64,000 nt of DNA from Megaustenia siamemsis (Eukaryota > Mollusca > Gastropoda > Stylommatophora > Ariophantidae): positions 72,403,746-72,467,745 of the forward strand of contig JAVIAB010000124.1 in the NCBI GenBank assembly GCA_032433765.1. The letters are read 5' to 3'. Under the pieces are notes generated by a model. It searched no databases. It was not told the origin of the DNA and was given only the letters and a program-made list of their open reading frames with translations. Shown piece by piece: positions 1 through 9,489 of this stretch (positions are counted from its first letter, which is position 1; every line of letters starts with the position of its first letter). The translations under genes and the position numbers were made by a program.

Positions 1-14
1 CATTATATATATAT

Positions 15-270
15 AAAGTAAAGAGCCCCATCATGCCAAGTTGACATATACAGAATATGGTGTTACTGACCATAATTTTTACAGACCTTCGGCACATGAT
101 TTTTGGGGCACATGATAGTGGTTGGTATTATACCCATGCCGGTTTACTTTCCCAGAAAAAATCTGGTGCCCATTTAAGGTTTGGTGAACCTGGAAGCCGT
201 CGGTCAGGATCGAACCTGCCTCTTGTCCTTTGTAGTCAAGTTCACTAACCACTGAGCTATCACGGCTCCC
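15..270 (-). mobile_element. SINE-1 (tRNA-derived SINE), copy 1
   Basis: Minus-strand copy of a roughly 255-bp SINE present five times in the window. The tRNA-like head lies at the right end: acceptor GGGAGCC, an A-box-like stretch and a B-box-like GGATCGAACCTG seen on the plus strand. The body ends at the left in the family's CTTTACTTT tail. It sits in a TA-repeat tract, so target-site duplications cannot be read. It differs from the better-preserved copies at 31479 and 48877 by scattered substitutions. Confidence 0.85.
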
Positions 271-281
271 ATATATATATC

Positions 282-381
282 AGAAGATTGATAGCAAAAG
301 CAGCAGCACATTTTTTAAAAACCTGGACAAAATATGGAAATCAAAAATACTAAGTAAGAAAACTAAACTTAGAATATTGAA
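282..381 (+). mobile_element. RTE-A-related LINE fragment, left part split by PLE-a
   Basis: Translates to a diverged version of the RTE-A region following the RT palm (pattern KxWKSKxxSxxTKLRxxK). The reading continues at 2009 after the PLE-a insertion. The duplicated ttagaatattgaa at 369-381 and 2009-2021 proves that the two parts were once continuous. Confidence 0.7.
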
Positions 382-452
382 GAAAAATTTAAAAATACAA
401 AAAAATGGTATGTTAGAAGCTTTACGTGATAAGTGGACGACACAGACTAAAC

Positions 453-482
453 GACGTTTCGGCCCAATAGGCCTTCAGCAGG
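453..482 (-). ncRNA. Hammerhead-ribozyme-like motif, PLE-a copy 1
   Basis: On the minus strand the order is CTGCTGA, a GGCC/GGCC stem, then GAAAC followed by GTC. This is the hammerhead core order with one core substitution (CTGATGA expected), so it is probably inactive. Such motifs are known in PLE terminal regions. Stem I is weak here. Confidence 0.5.
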
Positions 483-944
483 AACAAACAAGAAAAACAC
501 ACACACAAAACTAATAACGGAACATTCAAAATATGTTAAAGAAAATAAAATAAAAATGTCTATCCTGTGTGTATGAAAAGGAAATGGTAACAAAAGTGTG
601 GCTGTCATGAATGTGCAGAAATGTGCGCAAATGTACACCAAACCAGAGTTCACACAGGGGTCAGTGTGCAAACACAAAGGAGAAAGAATAGAACAGTAGA
701 CTAGCAGGTGCTCAAAAGGTGGTAAGAGTGAGATGTCTGAGAGTGGGGTACAATAAAAACAAATGAGGGGTAAGGAGCACAGAAAAAAGGTATAGAGGAG
801 AACACCGAAGTGTCTCATAAGGGACTATAGGAGAAGAACTATAAATAGCATGGCATAGTAGATAGACCAAAGATCCCAAATATGTGCAGTAGAGAAGGCT
901 ATGCAAAAGGGAAGGAGCAACCAAAAGGAAACTATGTGTATGAG

Positions 945-1990
945 TGTGATACATTCATGCCTCGTGGGGTCAGCGAACCATACTGGACTATGAGGCGATT
1001 TTCCAAAATATAACGGCTGCGGTCGCCAGAGTAACAAAGGACAATTCCAGTGACACGGATGTCATCTTTACCCTTGTGATCAGGGGAGTTGAAGTGGGAA
1101 GACACTGGAGTACCCGTATTCTGTTGGACATCCCGTAGATGTTCACAAAATCTTTCCGCTAATCTTCTCCCAGACTCACCAATATAGGTCATGTGGCATC
1201 ATTGGCATATGATGGCATAAATGATGTTGCGGGACGCACATGTGAAGCCATGCTTGATCTCGAACCGTCCATTAGGGCATAAGACCGAGTCAGTAGGGAG
1301 CACATAGGCACAGATGATCCAGTTAAGGCCACAAAGGGCCATACCGAAGTGTTGAGGATGGGAGCGAGGGAGATGGCTTCTAACCAAAATATCTCTCAAA
1401 TTCCTGTCGCGCTTGAAAGCGATCATCGGGGGATCACTAAAAAGTAGACGGGTAGTGGGATCAGAGAGGAGAATGGAACGGTAGCGGTTGAGTATCTTCA
1501 CAGCAGCTAAGTTGTGAGGATGATATGTAAGGATGAGTATAGTTCTCTCAGAAGGGGGGGGGGGGGCGGTTGGAAGGAGTGAGTGCCTCGGGAAGGGAGA
1601 TAAGGAGGACCCGCTTGAGGGCAGACTGGAGGATCGAGTCTGGATAAAGACGGCGGGTAAAGAAACCTAACATGAGGTGAGACTGTAGGAGGAAATCTTG
1701 CTCATCCTGGCAGATGCGACGGAGACGCAATAACTGGGAGAACGGAATAGAATCATGACAAGAAGGTGAATGGGATGAAGTGTAGAGAAGATAACAATGG
1801 GCGTCCGTGGGTTTATAGAAAACCGAGGTGTGGAGGCCAGAAGTACCCAAAGAAATGATAAGATCTAGGAAGGTGACAGAGGAAGTGGATATACAAGATG
1901 TGAACTTGATAGCTATGTGATAGCCACCAATATAGTCGATAAACCTGGAGAGGTCATCCTCAGGTAGATCGGTAAGTCCGAAGCAGTCAT
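945..1990 (-). pseudogene. PLE-a RT C-terminus plus GIY-YIG endonuclease, broken
   Basis: Reading leftward from 1990, the translation gives LRYIDDCFG (RT catalytic box), then TSVFYKPTDAHCYL and SQLLRLRRICQD, which are typical of Penelope RT thumb regions. A linker follows and then TYIGESGRRLAERFCEHL, the YIG half of a GIY-YIG nuclease, with PVSSHFNSPDHKG downstream. Lesions include a homopolymer of G near 1555-1566 that breaks the frame and an in-frame TGA just before the YIG segment, near 1195. It encodes the polymerase and nuclease for target-primed insertion in intact relatives; this copy cannot make the full protein. Confidence 0.85.
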
Positions 1991-2008
1991 CAATGTACCG
2001 AAGGTATA

Positions 2009-2500
2009 TTAGAATATTGAACTCAGATGTATTATCAACCCTTACCTATGTATGTGAAAGCTGGAAAACAACAAAGGAGATTGAGAAAAAGCTAAATGCT
2101 TTTGATGACAAATGTCTAAGAAGAATACTCAGTGTACAATTGAATGAATTCAAGACTAATATGGAGGTAATAGAAATGGCCATGCAACCAACAATCTCAT
2201 CTACGGTTAGAAAGAGATGATATGTTGGGCATGCATTGAGAAGAAACAACAACAAAATTTCAAAACTGGCCTTTATCTGGGAAACATCATGATACAGAAA
2301 AAAGAGGAAGACCTAGAGAGACGCTGTAATGAATACTGATAGAGAGGTAAAGTTAGCAGGCATAGACTATTTGGATAGATAGAAATCTTGCCCAGAATAG
2401 AGATGGATGGCAGATAATACTACAAGCCCTATACAAGTTCTAGCGATGCTGGAAGGATCTAGATCAAGATAAGTTATGCCAAACTTTTTTAAAGTTGCAA
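2009..2500 (+). mobile_element. RTE-A-related LINE fragment, right part
   Basis: Continues the fragment at 282-381 after the PLE-a insertion. The translation includes STLTYVCESWKTTKEIE and NAFDDKCLRRIL, matching the RTE-A C-terminal region but more diverged than the other copies. Reading decays past about 2220. It ends before the target site of the next RTE-A insertion. Confidence 0.8.
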
Positions 2501-2574
2501 GCATTTAATTGAAGAATGTTCAAGGTAAATAGATTGTCATGTCCTGAATTATTACTCAACGATTGATTTAGTTT

Positions 2575-3164
2575 TCAGAAGACTTGAAAAGTTGTGGAAA
2601 TCAAAACTCATCAGCACAAACACAAAACTTAGACTATTCAAATCAAATGTACTATCAACCCTTACGTATGCGTGTGAGAGCTGGAAAACAACAAGAGACA
2701 TGGAAACAAAGTTGAACGCATTCGAAAATAGATATCTAAGGAAAATACTTGGTATAGCATGTAACGAATTCAAAACAAACGAGGAAATTAGAAAAATCAC
2801 TAATCAGCCACTATCTTCAGTAATAAAAAAAAAATGATGGTCATATGTTGGACATGTGATGAGGAGAAATAATAACCGAATAACAAAGCAAGCCCTCAAG
2901 TGGGAAACAACAGGTAAGAGGAAAAGAGGAAGACCCAGAGAGACACTGAGAAGAACATTGATGAGAGAGGCAAAAGCAGCAGGAATTGGCTCCCTCAATG
3001 AGATAGAGTTGCTTGCACAGAGCAGAGACAAATGGCGACATTTGGTAAAAGATCTTTAGAAGGATTGAGAACTGCTAGAATGAAAATTTAGATCAGAGAA
3101 GGTGTATCAGGGTCTATGCCCTATGGGCCGGCTACGGCTAGAAAGGTCAATAGATAAATACATA
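2575..3164 (+). mobile_element. RTE-A LINE, 5'-truncated copy
   Basis: A 590-bp copy of the RTE-A 3' end: RT C-terminus (LTYACESWKTTRDME, GRPRETLRRTLMREA), the short 3' UTR with CTATGGGCCGG, and the tail gaaaggtcaatagataaata. Perfect 14-bp duplications gattgatttagttt flank it at 2561-2574 and 3165-3178. The reading frame is broken by an in-frame stop after an A-run near 2830. Confidence 0.92.
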
Positions 3165-3232
3165 GATTGATTTAGTTTAGTTTAATTGACGTATCATCGT
3201 CATTACACACCGAACATGCTCATAAGTGCTGA

Positions 3233-3905
3233 CAATTTTTAAGAAAAAATGGAAATTAAAGTGGTATAATAACAGCTTTACGTGGTAATTAACAAAACAA
3301 AAGACGACGTTTCGGCCAAGTAAGCCTTCAGCTGGAACAACAAACAACAACAGAAAAATATATATAAGGATATGTACACAATTCTAACTACATGGCGATA
3401 ATATGCTAGATACTCAAGAAAAAAAATAAAAAAAGGGTCACTTCCCTGTGGTCCAGAGCGTAGCATGGTCAGCATCTGAATGAACTAAAATAAGAGGGCA
3501 GGATGACCAACTATAAATCTCCCTTACCTAGCAGTCAGGTGAGAAGATGGAAAGGTTCTAAAAATATGGTGAGGTTGGTACAAGATATGTATAAACTGTG
3601 TATATCTAACTGTGTGTGTGTGACACAATGAACCGATGTGTAAAAAAGCATGCGTACGAGCATAAATCCGTATATATCAAAGCACACAAAAGAAAACCCA
3701 AAGGTGTCCAAATGTGCCAATACATATGCCGACAATTATATATACATGTATCGGTGCAAAGCACATAGTCACAAGTTCTGCATACTCGACGTCCACAACA
3801 AACAGTACCAAGGTGTTTGTGGTTTGAGCGGGGAAGGTGGCTCATGACAAGAATGTCTCTCAGACTCCTGTCGCGTTTGAAGGCGCTCTGCCCCAGTACA
3901 TTCCT
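3233..3905 (-). mobile_element. Penelope-like element PLE-b fragment
   Basis: A second PLE subfamily on the minus strand. The translation carries AFKRDRSLRDILVMSHLPRS, as in PLE-a, followed by a cysteine-rich linker (CCGRRVCRTC) that PLE-a partly lacks. The GIY-YIG module appears to be deleted. The 3' region again has GCTTTACGTGGT-type sequence and a degenerate hammerhead-like core. No clean target duplication was found. Confidence 0.75.
3306..3335 (-). ncRNA. Degenerate hammerhead-like motif, PLE-b
   Basis: On the minus strand CAGCTGA replaces the core CTGATGA, followed by a GGC/GCC stem and GAAAC-GTC. It is homologous in position to the PLE-a motifs but has more core changes, so it is very likely inactive. 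Confidence 0.4.
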
Positions 3906-4745
3906 CAGTGTCTGGAGACTGATTGATAACTCCCATTTTATTTTGATTTACTATTTTTCTTTGTTTCCCTGCATAGCACTCTTTTCTGGCATCTTCGATT
4001 TTAAGCTAATGTTCATGCAGTCTGGACATGGCTATAGATTCATGTCATTGTTTGAATCACTAGCCTGCCTTACCTCTCTAAGGACATTTAGAATATCAGT
4101 CCAATCAATCACACATCCACTTTTTATGGCAGCCATTTCAGCAAGTCTGTCAACTCATGTGTTTCCTTTCATACCTGAGTGTCCAGACACTTAAATTAAA
4201 CAGATCCTAGTCAGCTTTGAGTTCTCTGGTGATTCTAACCACTACCTTTGTGCCCATCCTCCATAAATTTTCCTGAGCACACTCATTAAGGCACTGAGAA
4301 AACAGACTGGAGTAAAAGGTTGGCTGTGTTTCTAGCCAGGCCATCGATTTTTTGTATTGTCTTCATCTCTGTGGTGGAACTACTTGAAGTTACAGCAAAC
4401 CACTTTTCTCCTTTACTGTTCTTCCTTTGACCTGGGCCATGAGCTTCGACGGTGTCAAGTAACAGACCCCTCAGTGTAAATGACTGTTTCACCCTTAGGT
4501 GAATTCTCATTACTTAAGGTCTGTACCTCTGCTGCACAACCACTGGCTTTTATTGTCTGCATTCTCTTTTCAATGTGATGTAACCCGAAAAGGACATAGA
4601 GCACTCTGTTGAAACCTATATCTACTCTTCCGCAGGCTCAATGTCCCTCAGTGGATAAATCTGTTGAATGATGTCCTCAGCCCAAGCGATCCATGATTTT
4701 CCACTTTTCAATCTACTGCCCTTTTTTCTCCCAATCTCACTGTGT
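3906..4745 (-). mobile_element. LINE-D-related relic (RNase H region)
   Basis: The minus-strand translation recovers RLKSGKSW and AEDIIQQIYPL, then YTEGSV (RNase H first catalytic aspartate region), and near the left end VSGHSGMKGN and VDRLAEMAA (histidine and last catalytic region). The order matches LINE-D copies at 41663 and 52075. It is heavily decayed, with several stops and frameshifts and much lower similarity than the other LINE-D copies, so this is an old insertion. Confidence 0.7.
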
Positions 4746-5627
4746 AGTGGATTTTATATCGGATGTTGTACACCAGTACTAACTTGTAGATAGGTACGCA
4801 TTTGATACATCATTATTCTATCTACGATGGTGATAAAAAAATTAAGAATTTACCACATGCCCTGTATGCTATGACTTTAGTGCATCATCATATAATGTAC
4901 AGTACCTCATGTTATATTTGTTCTAGTATTTCAATCCACATGTGGCTGAGAGTTAAAATTGCTGGTACATACTATCAAAAACTACTAGTCCTTGGTATAA
5001 AAGAATAAAATGATGCTGTTCACACTCTGCCAACACCATTACCCTCATTGCTGAGAGGCCCTTTCTAGCCACCTTCATTAACATCTGGGTGCAAGCAAGA
5101 CTGCATTTGATTTACTTAAATGCATTGTGATTTTTCACCCTGTTCACAATGTACAGCAATAGAGTTCTGATTCCTTTCCAAGCACATGGATGTATTCATG
5201 ACTCATTGGATACAAATTTGTAAATACAGATACAGTTTTAAGATAATAAACCTAACTTTATACCATACCTAAAGAACTGTACTATAGCACAGCACCAGAT
5301 TCTCTGAAGGAAAGGTCAAAAAGAGATAGACCAAGGACAACCATGAAAAGGCCAGTGCTATCAATAAATATTGTGTGCCAGACATGGTATACCCTTTGAA
5401 GGGTGTATATAGTTGAAGAAATTTTATGCTGCCCTACAAGATGCCAAAAATCATAAAAGCCATTATATATTTAACTGGTCTACAGCAATAAAAGAATAGC
5501 ACAGATCTTTATGTAAGACTATCAAAATTAACTCATGATAATAGAGTTAATAGATCTTTTATGATGTTATAAATTACATTTTAAATTTTATTTCGGTTTA
5601 ATATTATGCTTATTATTAACTTTCCAG
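4746..5627. other. Intron/flank with no recognised feature
   Basis: AT-rich sequence left of exon a. A short stretch near 5305-5345 reads like the GRPRTT-type basic segment near a LINE C-terminus, but it is too short to assign. No convincing exon or RNA gene was seen. Confidence 0.5.
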
Positions 5628-5717
5628 AGTTCATTGTCATTTTTTGTATATGACTGGGATGGCACCAACACATTGAATGATGATTTTCTTGGATCTGCTC
5701 ACCTTAGCATGTCAGAA
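5628..5717 (+). CDS. C2-domain protein gene, exon a
   Basis: Thirty open codons between an acceptor ending in tttccag and a strong donor gtaagtg. The peptide contains FFVYDWDGTN and NDDFLGSAHL, matching the calcium-binding loop and following strand of a C2 domain (VYDxD...DDFLGxxxL). C2 domains are membrane-targeting beta sandwiches, often calcium-dependent; the loop acidic residues expected for that are present. The exon ends in phase 0 and joins in frame to exon b, 24.7 kb downstream. The preceding strands of the domain must lie in an exon outside or not recognised in the window. The C2 family (MCTP, synaptotagmin-like or other) cannot be decided from this segment. Confidence 0.8.
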
Positions 5718-5788
5718 GTAAGTGTTTTTTTTTAGTGCAGTGTGTTGTGTTATTTTAGTTCAAGGTTATCTGTACTATCATGTCCTAA

Positions 5789-5821
5789 TCTTTTCCTCTT
5801 ACCTGTTGTTTCCCACTTGAG
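5789..5821 (-). mobile_element. RTE-A remnant
   Basis: About 33 bp nearly identical to the minus-strand RTE-A segment coding GKRKRGRP and flanking residues, with no other RTE-A sequence around it. It abuts the left edge of the EGF/fucolectin region. Confidence 0.5.
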
Positions 5822-5835
5822 GTTGATTGGAGATA

Positions 5836-5843
5836 TGACGTCA
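5836..5843. promoter_or_regulatory. CRE-like palindrome TGACGTCA
   Basis: A perfect consensus CRE octamer, 168 bp upstream of the ATG at 6011 of the EGF/fucolectin pseudogene. About one such octamer is expected by chance in a window this size, so functional meaning is speculative. Confidence 0.2.
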
Positions 5844-6010
5844 TGGGATGCACCAAGATGGACGCTTGTTTGCAATCGAGCCATGATGTAAACAATGTTG
5901 ACTTTGCTTGTCTCCAGCGGATTGTCTCATTCTATTAGAGAACATCACGCTATCTGTTATCACAGCAAGTTGGCGGATTTTTAGAAATGTAATCACGAGT
6001 TTGATAATAA

Positions 6011-7339
6011 ATGTTTGTACACAGTTTGTTAACCATCGCTGTAGATCAAGTCTTTATTCTGCTGGCTTCGTTTGTGACCTTGGAAGCTAATGACCTAACT
6101 TGTGCAGACGGTTGGTTTGGGGCAAATTGTACGTTACAATGTCACTGCTATAATTACTCAGTTTGTGACAAAATTACAGGGACATGCCCAAACAATGACA
6201 GTTGTCAGCATGAATATTTCGGACCCCAGTGTCAGTACTTGGATCTCGTGTACAAATACGCCAAAAAATCTGAACTTACTTTCCTGTTTGATAACAATGA
6301 CACCACATGTAATCTGGACACAAATTCTACATCAGTTGAGGCAACTCTCAATCAATCTTTGCCGTTCTCCTGGTTTAGGATTTATGTGAATGACTTAACC
6401 TATCCGGACAGTTTCATGGTAAAACTAAATGGTTCTGCCTCATGTAACAATGAATGAAGCTTTGTAGTTACGTCAGCTCGAGATTGATGTCTTTTGTCTG
6501 ATCAACAAGTTACAGATTGAAGGGGCGATAGTTGCAAATATAAACTCCATCTACATTGGCGGAGGTAGGAAAGTGGCTCTCAAACAGAACACAAACCAGA
6601 CCGACACATTTAGTGCTTGTTATACAGGAGACGGATGTGGACCAGAGGCTGCAGTTAATGACAAAACAAAGACCAATCTCTATGACAATGACTGCACACA
6701 CACAAAATTGAGAAGTGGAACCAATCCTGTTTACTGGTATCTGAACTTTGCCACGCCCCAGAAGATTCACACCATTCGAATCTATCATCGAGCTAGCACT
6801 ATGATTCGGGTAAAGAATGCCACTCTAAAGGCTTTCTCTGACAGTGGCGGCGTAGTGTTCCAGTATGATAAATCATTCTTAATGTTTCTGTGAACACTAT
6901 TGTCATTCTTAATGTTTCTGTGAACCACTATTGTAGTCACCACACAAATGCCAATGGCACACATTAAGATATCGCCAACCACTTCGCAGGCCGACAGTGC
7001 ACTTACGGTGTGTGAGGTGCAAACATTTACAGACACCTATTGTCTGGACAGGCATTCTGGGTCGTTTTGTGAAGTGTGTAATGGGTGTAGCAAAGGCCGC
7101 AAAGTCATCATTGGTACATGTCACGGCAACTGTTCACATGGGATCTATGGACACAACTGCTCCAGGTCTTGTCTGAGTGTCTGTCCTTTATGTGAGAAAA
7201 AATCTGGAAAATGCCTACAATGTAAACATCCTGGCTATACCTGTAATGACATTTGACCCGATGGTAATTTTGGGCTACAGTGCAAACAGATGTGTTCTGA
7301 TGGCTGCGACATCATGTGTGACCCGGAAAGTGCAGACTG
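6011..7339 (+). pseudogene. EGF-like / fucolectin-type lectin gene, broken, N-terminal part
   Basis: An ATG at 6011 is followed by a hydrophobic signal-like stretch and an EGF-like module (CADGWFGANC, CDKITGTC, YFGPQC). Next comes an Ig-like or linker segment with several N-glycosylation sequons, then a fucolectin/F5-8C-like domain (RKVALKQNTNQT, PVYWYLNFATPQKIHTIRI, ending SALTVCEVQTF), then a second cysteine-rich EGF-like module. The architecture is common in secreted or membrane lectins of molluscs. Damage: a TGA at 6455-6457, a frameshift near 6484, further frame loss near 6890-6950, where about 25 bp is duplicated, and a TGA at 7254 replacing a cysteine. No introns are visible over 1.3 kb, so it may be a retrocopy. 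It stops abruptly against a LINE-C fragment. A related C-terminal piece lies at 48749. Confidence 0.75.
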
Positions 7340-7475
7340 TATGGTGCAGAAACATGGACATTTGACAAGGAAACAGAACAGAAAATTGAAACCTCTGAAA
7401 TGTGGATTTATAGAAAGGAAGAATTGGATGAAGAGAAAAGAAAATAAACAATGAAGTTTTAAAACAAATAAAAAT
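7338..7475 (+). mobile_element. LINE-C fragment
   Basis: Matches the LINE-C segment at about 19392-19540 (coding GAETWTLDKKTEQKIEAFEMW) with indels. It begins exactly where the EGF/fucolectin sequence ends, sharing a few bases at the junction. Confidence 0.8.
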
Positions 7476-7483
7476 TAAAAGAG

Positions 7484-8364
7484 AGCTATCTATCTATCTA
7501 TTGACCTTTCGAGCCGTAACCGGCCCATAGGGTGTAGACCAAGATACACCCTCTCCTATATGAATTTTTGTTCTAGCAGTTTTCTTTTAAAGATATTTTA
7601 TTAAATCTCGCCATCTGTCTCTGTTCTGTGCAAGCAGTTCCATCTCATTGAGGGAGCCGACTCCTGCTGCTCCTGCCTCTCTCATCAATGTTCTTCTCAG
7701 TGTCTCCCTGGGTCTTCCTCTTTTTCTTCTACCTGTTGTTTCCCACATGAGGGCTTGCTTTGCTATTCGATTATTATCTCTTCTCATCACATGTCCAACG
7801 TATGACCATCGTCTTTTCTTTATTACTGAAGATATTAGTGGTTGATTGGCGATTTCTCTAATTTCCTCGTTTGTTTTGAATTCGTTCCATTCTATACCAA
7901 GTATTTTCCTTAGACATTTATTTTCGAATGCGTTCAACTTTGTTTCTATATCTCTTGTTGTTTTCCAGCTTTCACACGCATACGTAAGGGTTGATAGTAC
8001 ATTTGATTTGAATAGCCTAAGTTTTGTGTTTGTGCTAATGAGTTTTGATTTCCACAACTTTTCAAGGCTTCTGAAAGACATTGCTGCTTTAGCCAGTCTG
8101 ATTCTAATTTCTTTGCTCGTATCCCCTTCTCGATCAATGTGACTTCCAAGATAGATAAAGTGATCGATCTCTTCTACTGGTTTGTTTTCCATGTATATTT
8201 TGTCACTTGTTGGAATTAAACTTTTCATGACTTTAGTCTTTTCATGATTGACCTCAAGCCCAATTTTGCTGGCTATTGATGATAGTTCATTTGTGTTTTC
8301 CTGCATCGTTTTTATCTGACTGCTGATGAGAACTATGTCATCAGCAAAGTCGAGGTCCTCCAAA
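7484..8364 (-). mobile_element. RTE-A LINE, 5'-truncated copy
   Basis: Minus-strand RTE-A 3' end, starting at the left with the tail (ctatctatctattgacc). It is open on the minus strand from the LEDLDFADDIVLI catalytic box to the C-terminus (GRPRETLRRTLMREAGAAG), about 258 codons without a stop. It is very similar to the full-length element at 37858. Truncation lies ten bases before the FADD box, where it abuts an inverted tRNA-like repeat. Confidence 0.92.
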
Positions 8365-8376
8365 TGGAGGACTACG

Positions 8377-8448
8377 CTAGGGAACACTGCCACTCAGCTA
8401 ACTGAGTTACAAGGCCAACTGAGTTAGCTGAGTGGCAGTGTTCCCTAG
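8377..8448. repeat. Inverted repeat, 32-nt arms
   Basis: Arms 8377-8408 and 8417-8448 are reverse complements with one mismatch, separated by 8 nt. The right arm contains the A-box of the tRNA-like element at 8413, so the left arm is an inverted partial copy of the same head. Confidence 0.9.
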
Positions 8449-8520
8449 TGTTTGGCTTTTCGTGGCAAGGCGCTGTGCCACTGAGTACAGGTTCGATCCT
8501 GCCTTGGTCCATATTTTTTT
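8413..8520 (+). mobile_element. tRNA-like SINE head with long variable arm
   Basis: Acceptor-like ends GGCCAA and TTGGTCC, an A-box TTAGCTGAGTGG, an extra arm region (GGCGCTGTGCC) and a B-box GGTTCGATCCTG, followed by a T-run that could terminate pol III. The length of about 99 nt and long variable region resemble class II (Ser/Leu-like) tRNAs. It is not a clean cloverleaf, so I call it a tRNA-derived SINE head or tRNA pseudogene. Confidence 0.6.
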
Positions 8521-8591
8521 CTGTTGTTGATTATTTGTCATTTTTTCCGAGTGCTGTAAACATACCTCTTCCTCTGAATTGATTCACAGTC

Positions 8592-8697
8592 TATGACAAC
8601 CTGCACCATCAAAGCAAGAAACATAGGACAGAGCAGAATGGCATTACAAGGTAGCCAACCTTCAATGCTGAGATGGCACTTGATGATGATGATGGAA
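8592..8697 (+). mobile_element. LINE-C 3'-end fragment
   Basis: About 105 bp matching the LINE-C 3' end at 19705-19795 (coding CTIKARN...), with a GAT-repeat tail. It lies tail-to-tail with the RTE-B1 copy that begins at 8708. Confidence 0.85.
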
Positions 8698-8707
8698 AGT
8701 ATACAAT

Positions 8708-9461
8708 CATCATCATCATATGCCAAACAGGTTGGCGTAGGCGATCATGTCCTTCCACAATCTTCTATCTACAGTGCATCATATCAGTTCTGTTGTTGAC
8801 TGTTTTCCATGCCATGACACCAAGCTATCCAGTATTTTCTCTGTTTGTCATCCATGATCTCTCTTTCCATTTAGTTTGCCAGTTGTAACCAAGTATTCCA
8901 ACTTTCCTCTTCTCATGATGTGCCTAAAAAATGTTGATTGTTTCTTTCTGATGTTTTTTTAGGAGTTCCCTTTTTGTGTTGGCCTCTGAGAATTTCTTCA
9001 TTGGTCTTTTTAGCTGTCCAGGGAACTTTCAACATTCTTTTGAGGAATCCCATCTCTGTGGGGCCTCTAATTGTCTTTTCATTTGTTTGTCTACCATCAA
9101 AGATTCGCTTCCATAGGTCATAATTGGTTCTATATAGCACCGATGAACTCTCTTTCTCACTTTTATTGACATAGATTTGTTGCATAAGATATTTTTCATT
9201 TTCTCAAATGTTATTATGTCCTGAGCTATTTTGCTTTTTGTTTCTTTGGTTATGGAAGGCCAGTTTGCCCTGTTTATTTTAATGCTGCATGATGGTGATG
9301 ATTATTTCTTTGATATGACCATTACTTCTGTTTTCTTACTATTCAGACTGTGACCTTTTTTTGTTGCTTTCTTTTGTCTAATGTCTATCATTTCTTGTAG
9401 TTCATTCTCTGTCTCTGCTGACTGTGTCATCAGCATATCATAAATTATTTAAACAATCAAC
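8708..9461 (-). mobile_element. RTE-B1 LINE, 5'-truncated copy
   Basis: A catcatcat tail on the left, then minus-strand RTE-B1 3' coding sequence (LLKVPWT..., SKQIIEK-like and Q-K-N... regions broken by frameshifts). It is truncated about 20 bases upstream of the YADD catalytic box. It is decayed relative to the copy at 16227. Confidence 0.85.
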
Positions 9462-9489
9462 TAGACTTTTTTTTTATATAGTAATGATA

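Larger units (their letters stand above)
382..2008 (-). mobile_element. Penelope-like element PLE-a, copy 1 (5'-truncated)
   Basis: A 1627-bp Penelope-like retroelement on the minus strand, bounded by perfect 13-bp target-site duplications. It retains the C-terminal half of the reverse transcriptase from the RYIDD catalytic box onward, a linker, and a GIY-YIG-type endonuclease module. A non-coding 3' region with a hammerhead-like motif follows. PLEs pair a telomerase-like RT with a GIY-YIG nuclease and are distinct from LINEs; that is family knowledge. Truncation falls about ten bases before the RT catalytic box. Confidence 0.9.

Noticed and set aside
4802..5008. 68-codon ORF before exon a
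   Set aside because: No domain, no splice signals in phase with exon a, and composition like the surrounding intron.
5836..5843. CRE octamer as a working promoter site
   Set aside because: Expected about once by chance in a window this size and next to a dead gene; kept only as a low-confidence note.
6102..6389. Overlapping ORF in the EGF/fucolectin region
   Set aside because: Alternative frame of the EGF-like reading; no recognisable domain.
8413..8511. Functional class II tRNA gene
   Set aside because: Acceptor stem mismatched and arms irregular; better explained as a tRNA-derived SINE head.
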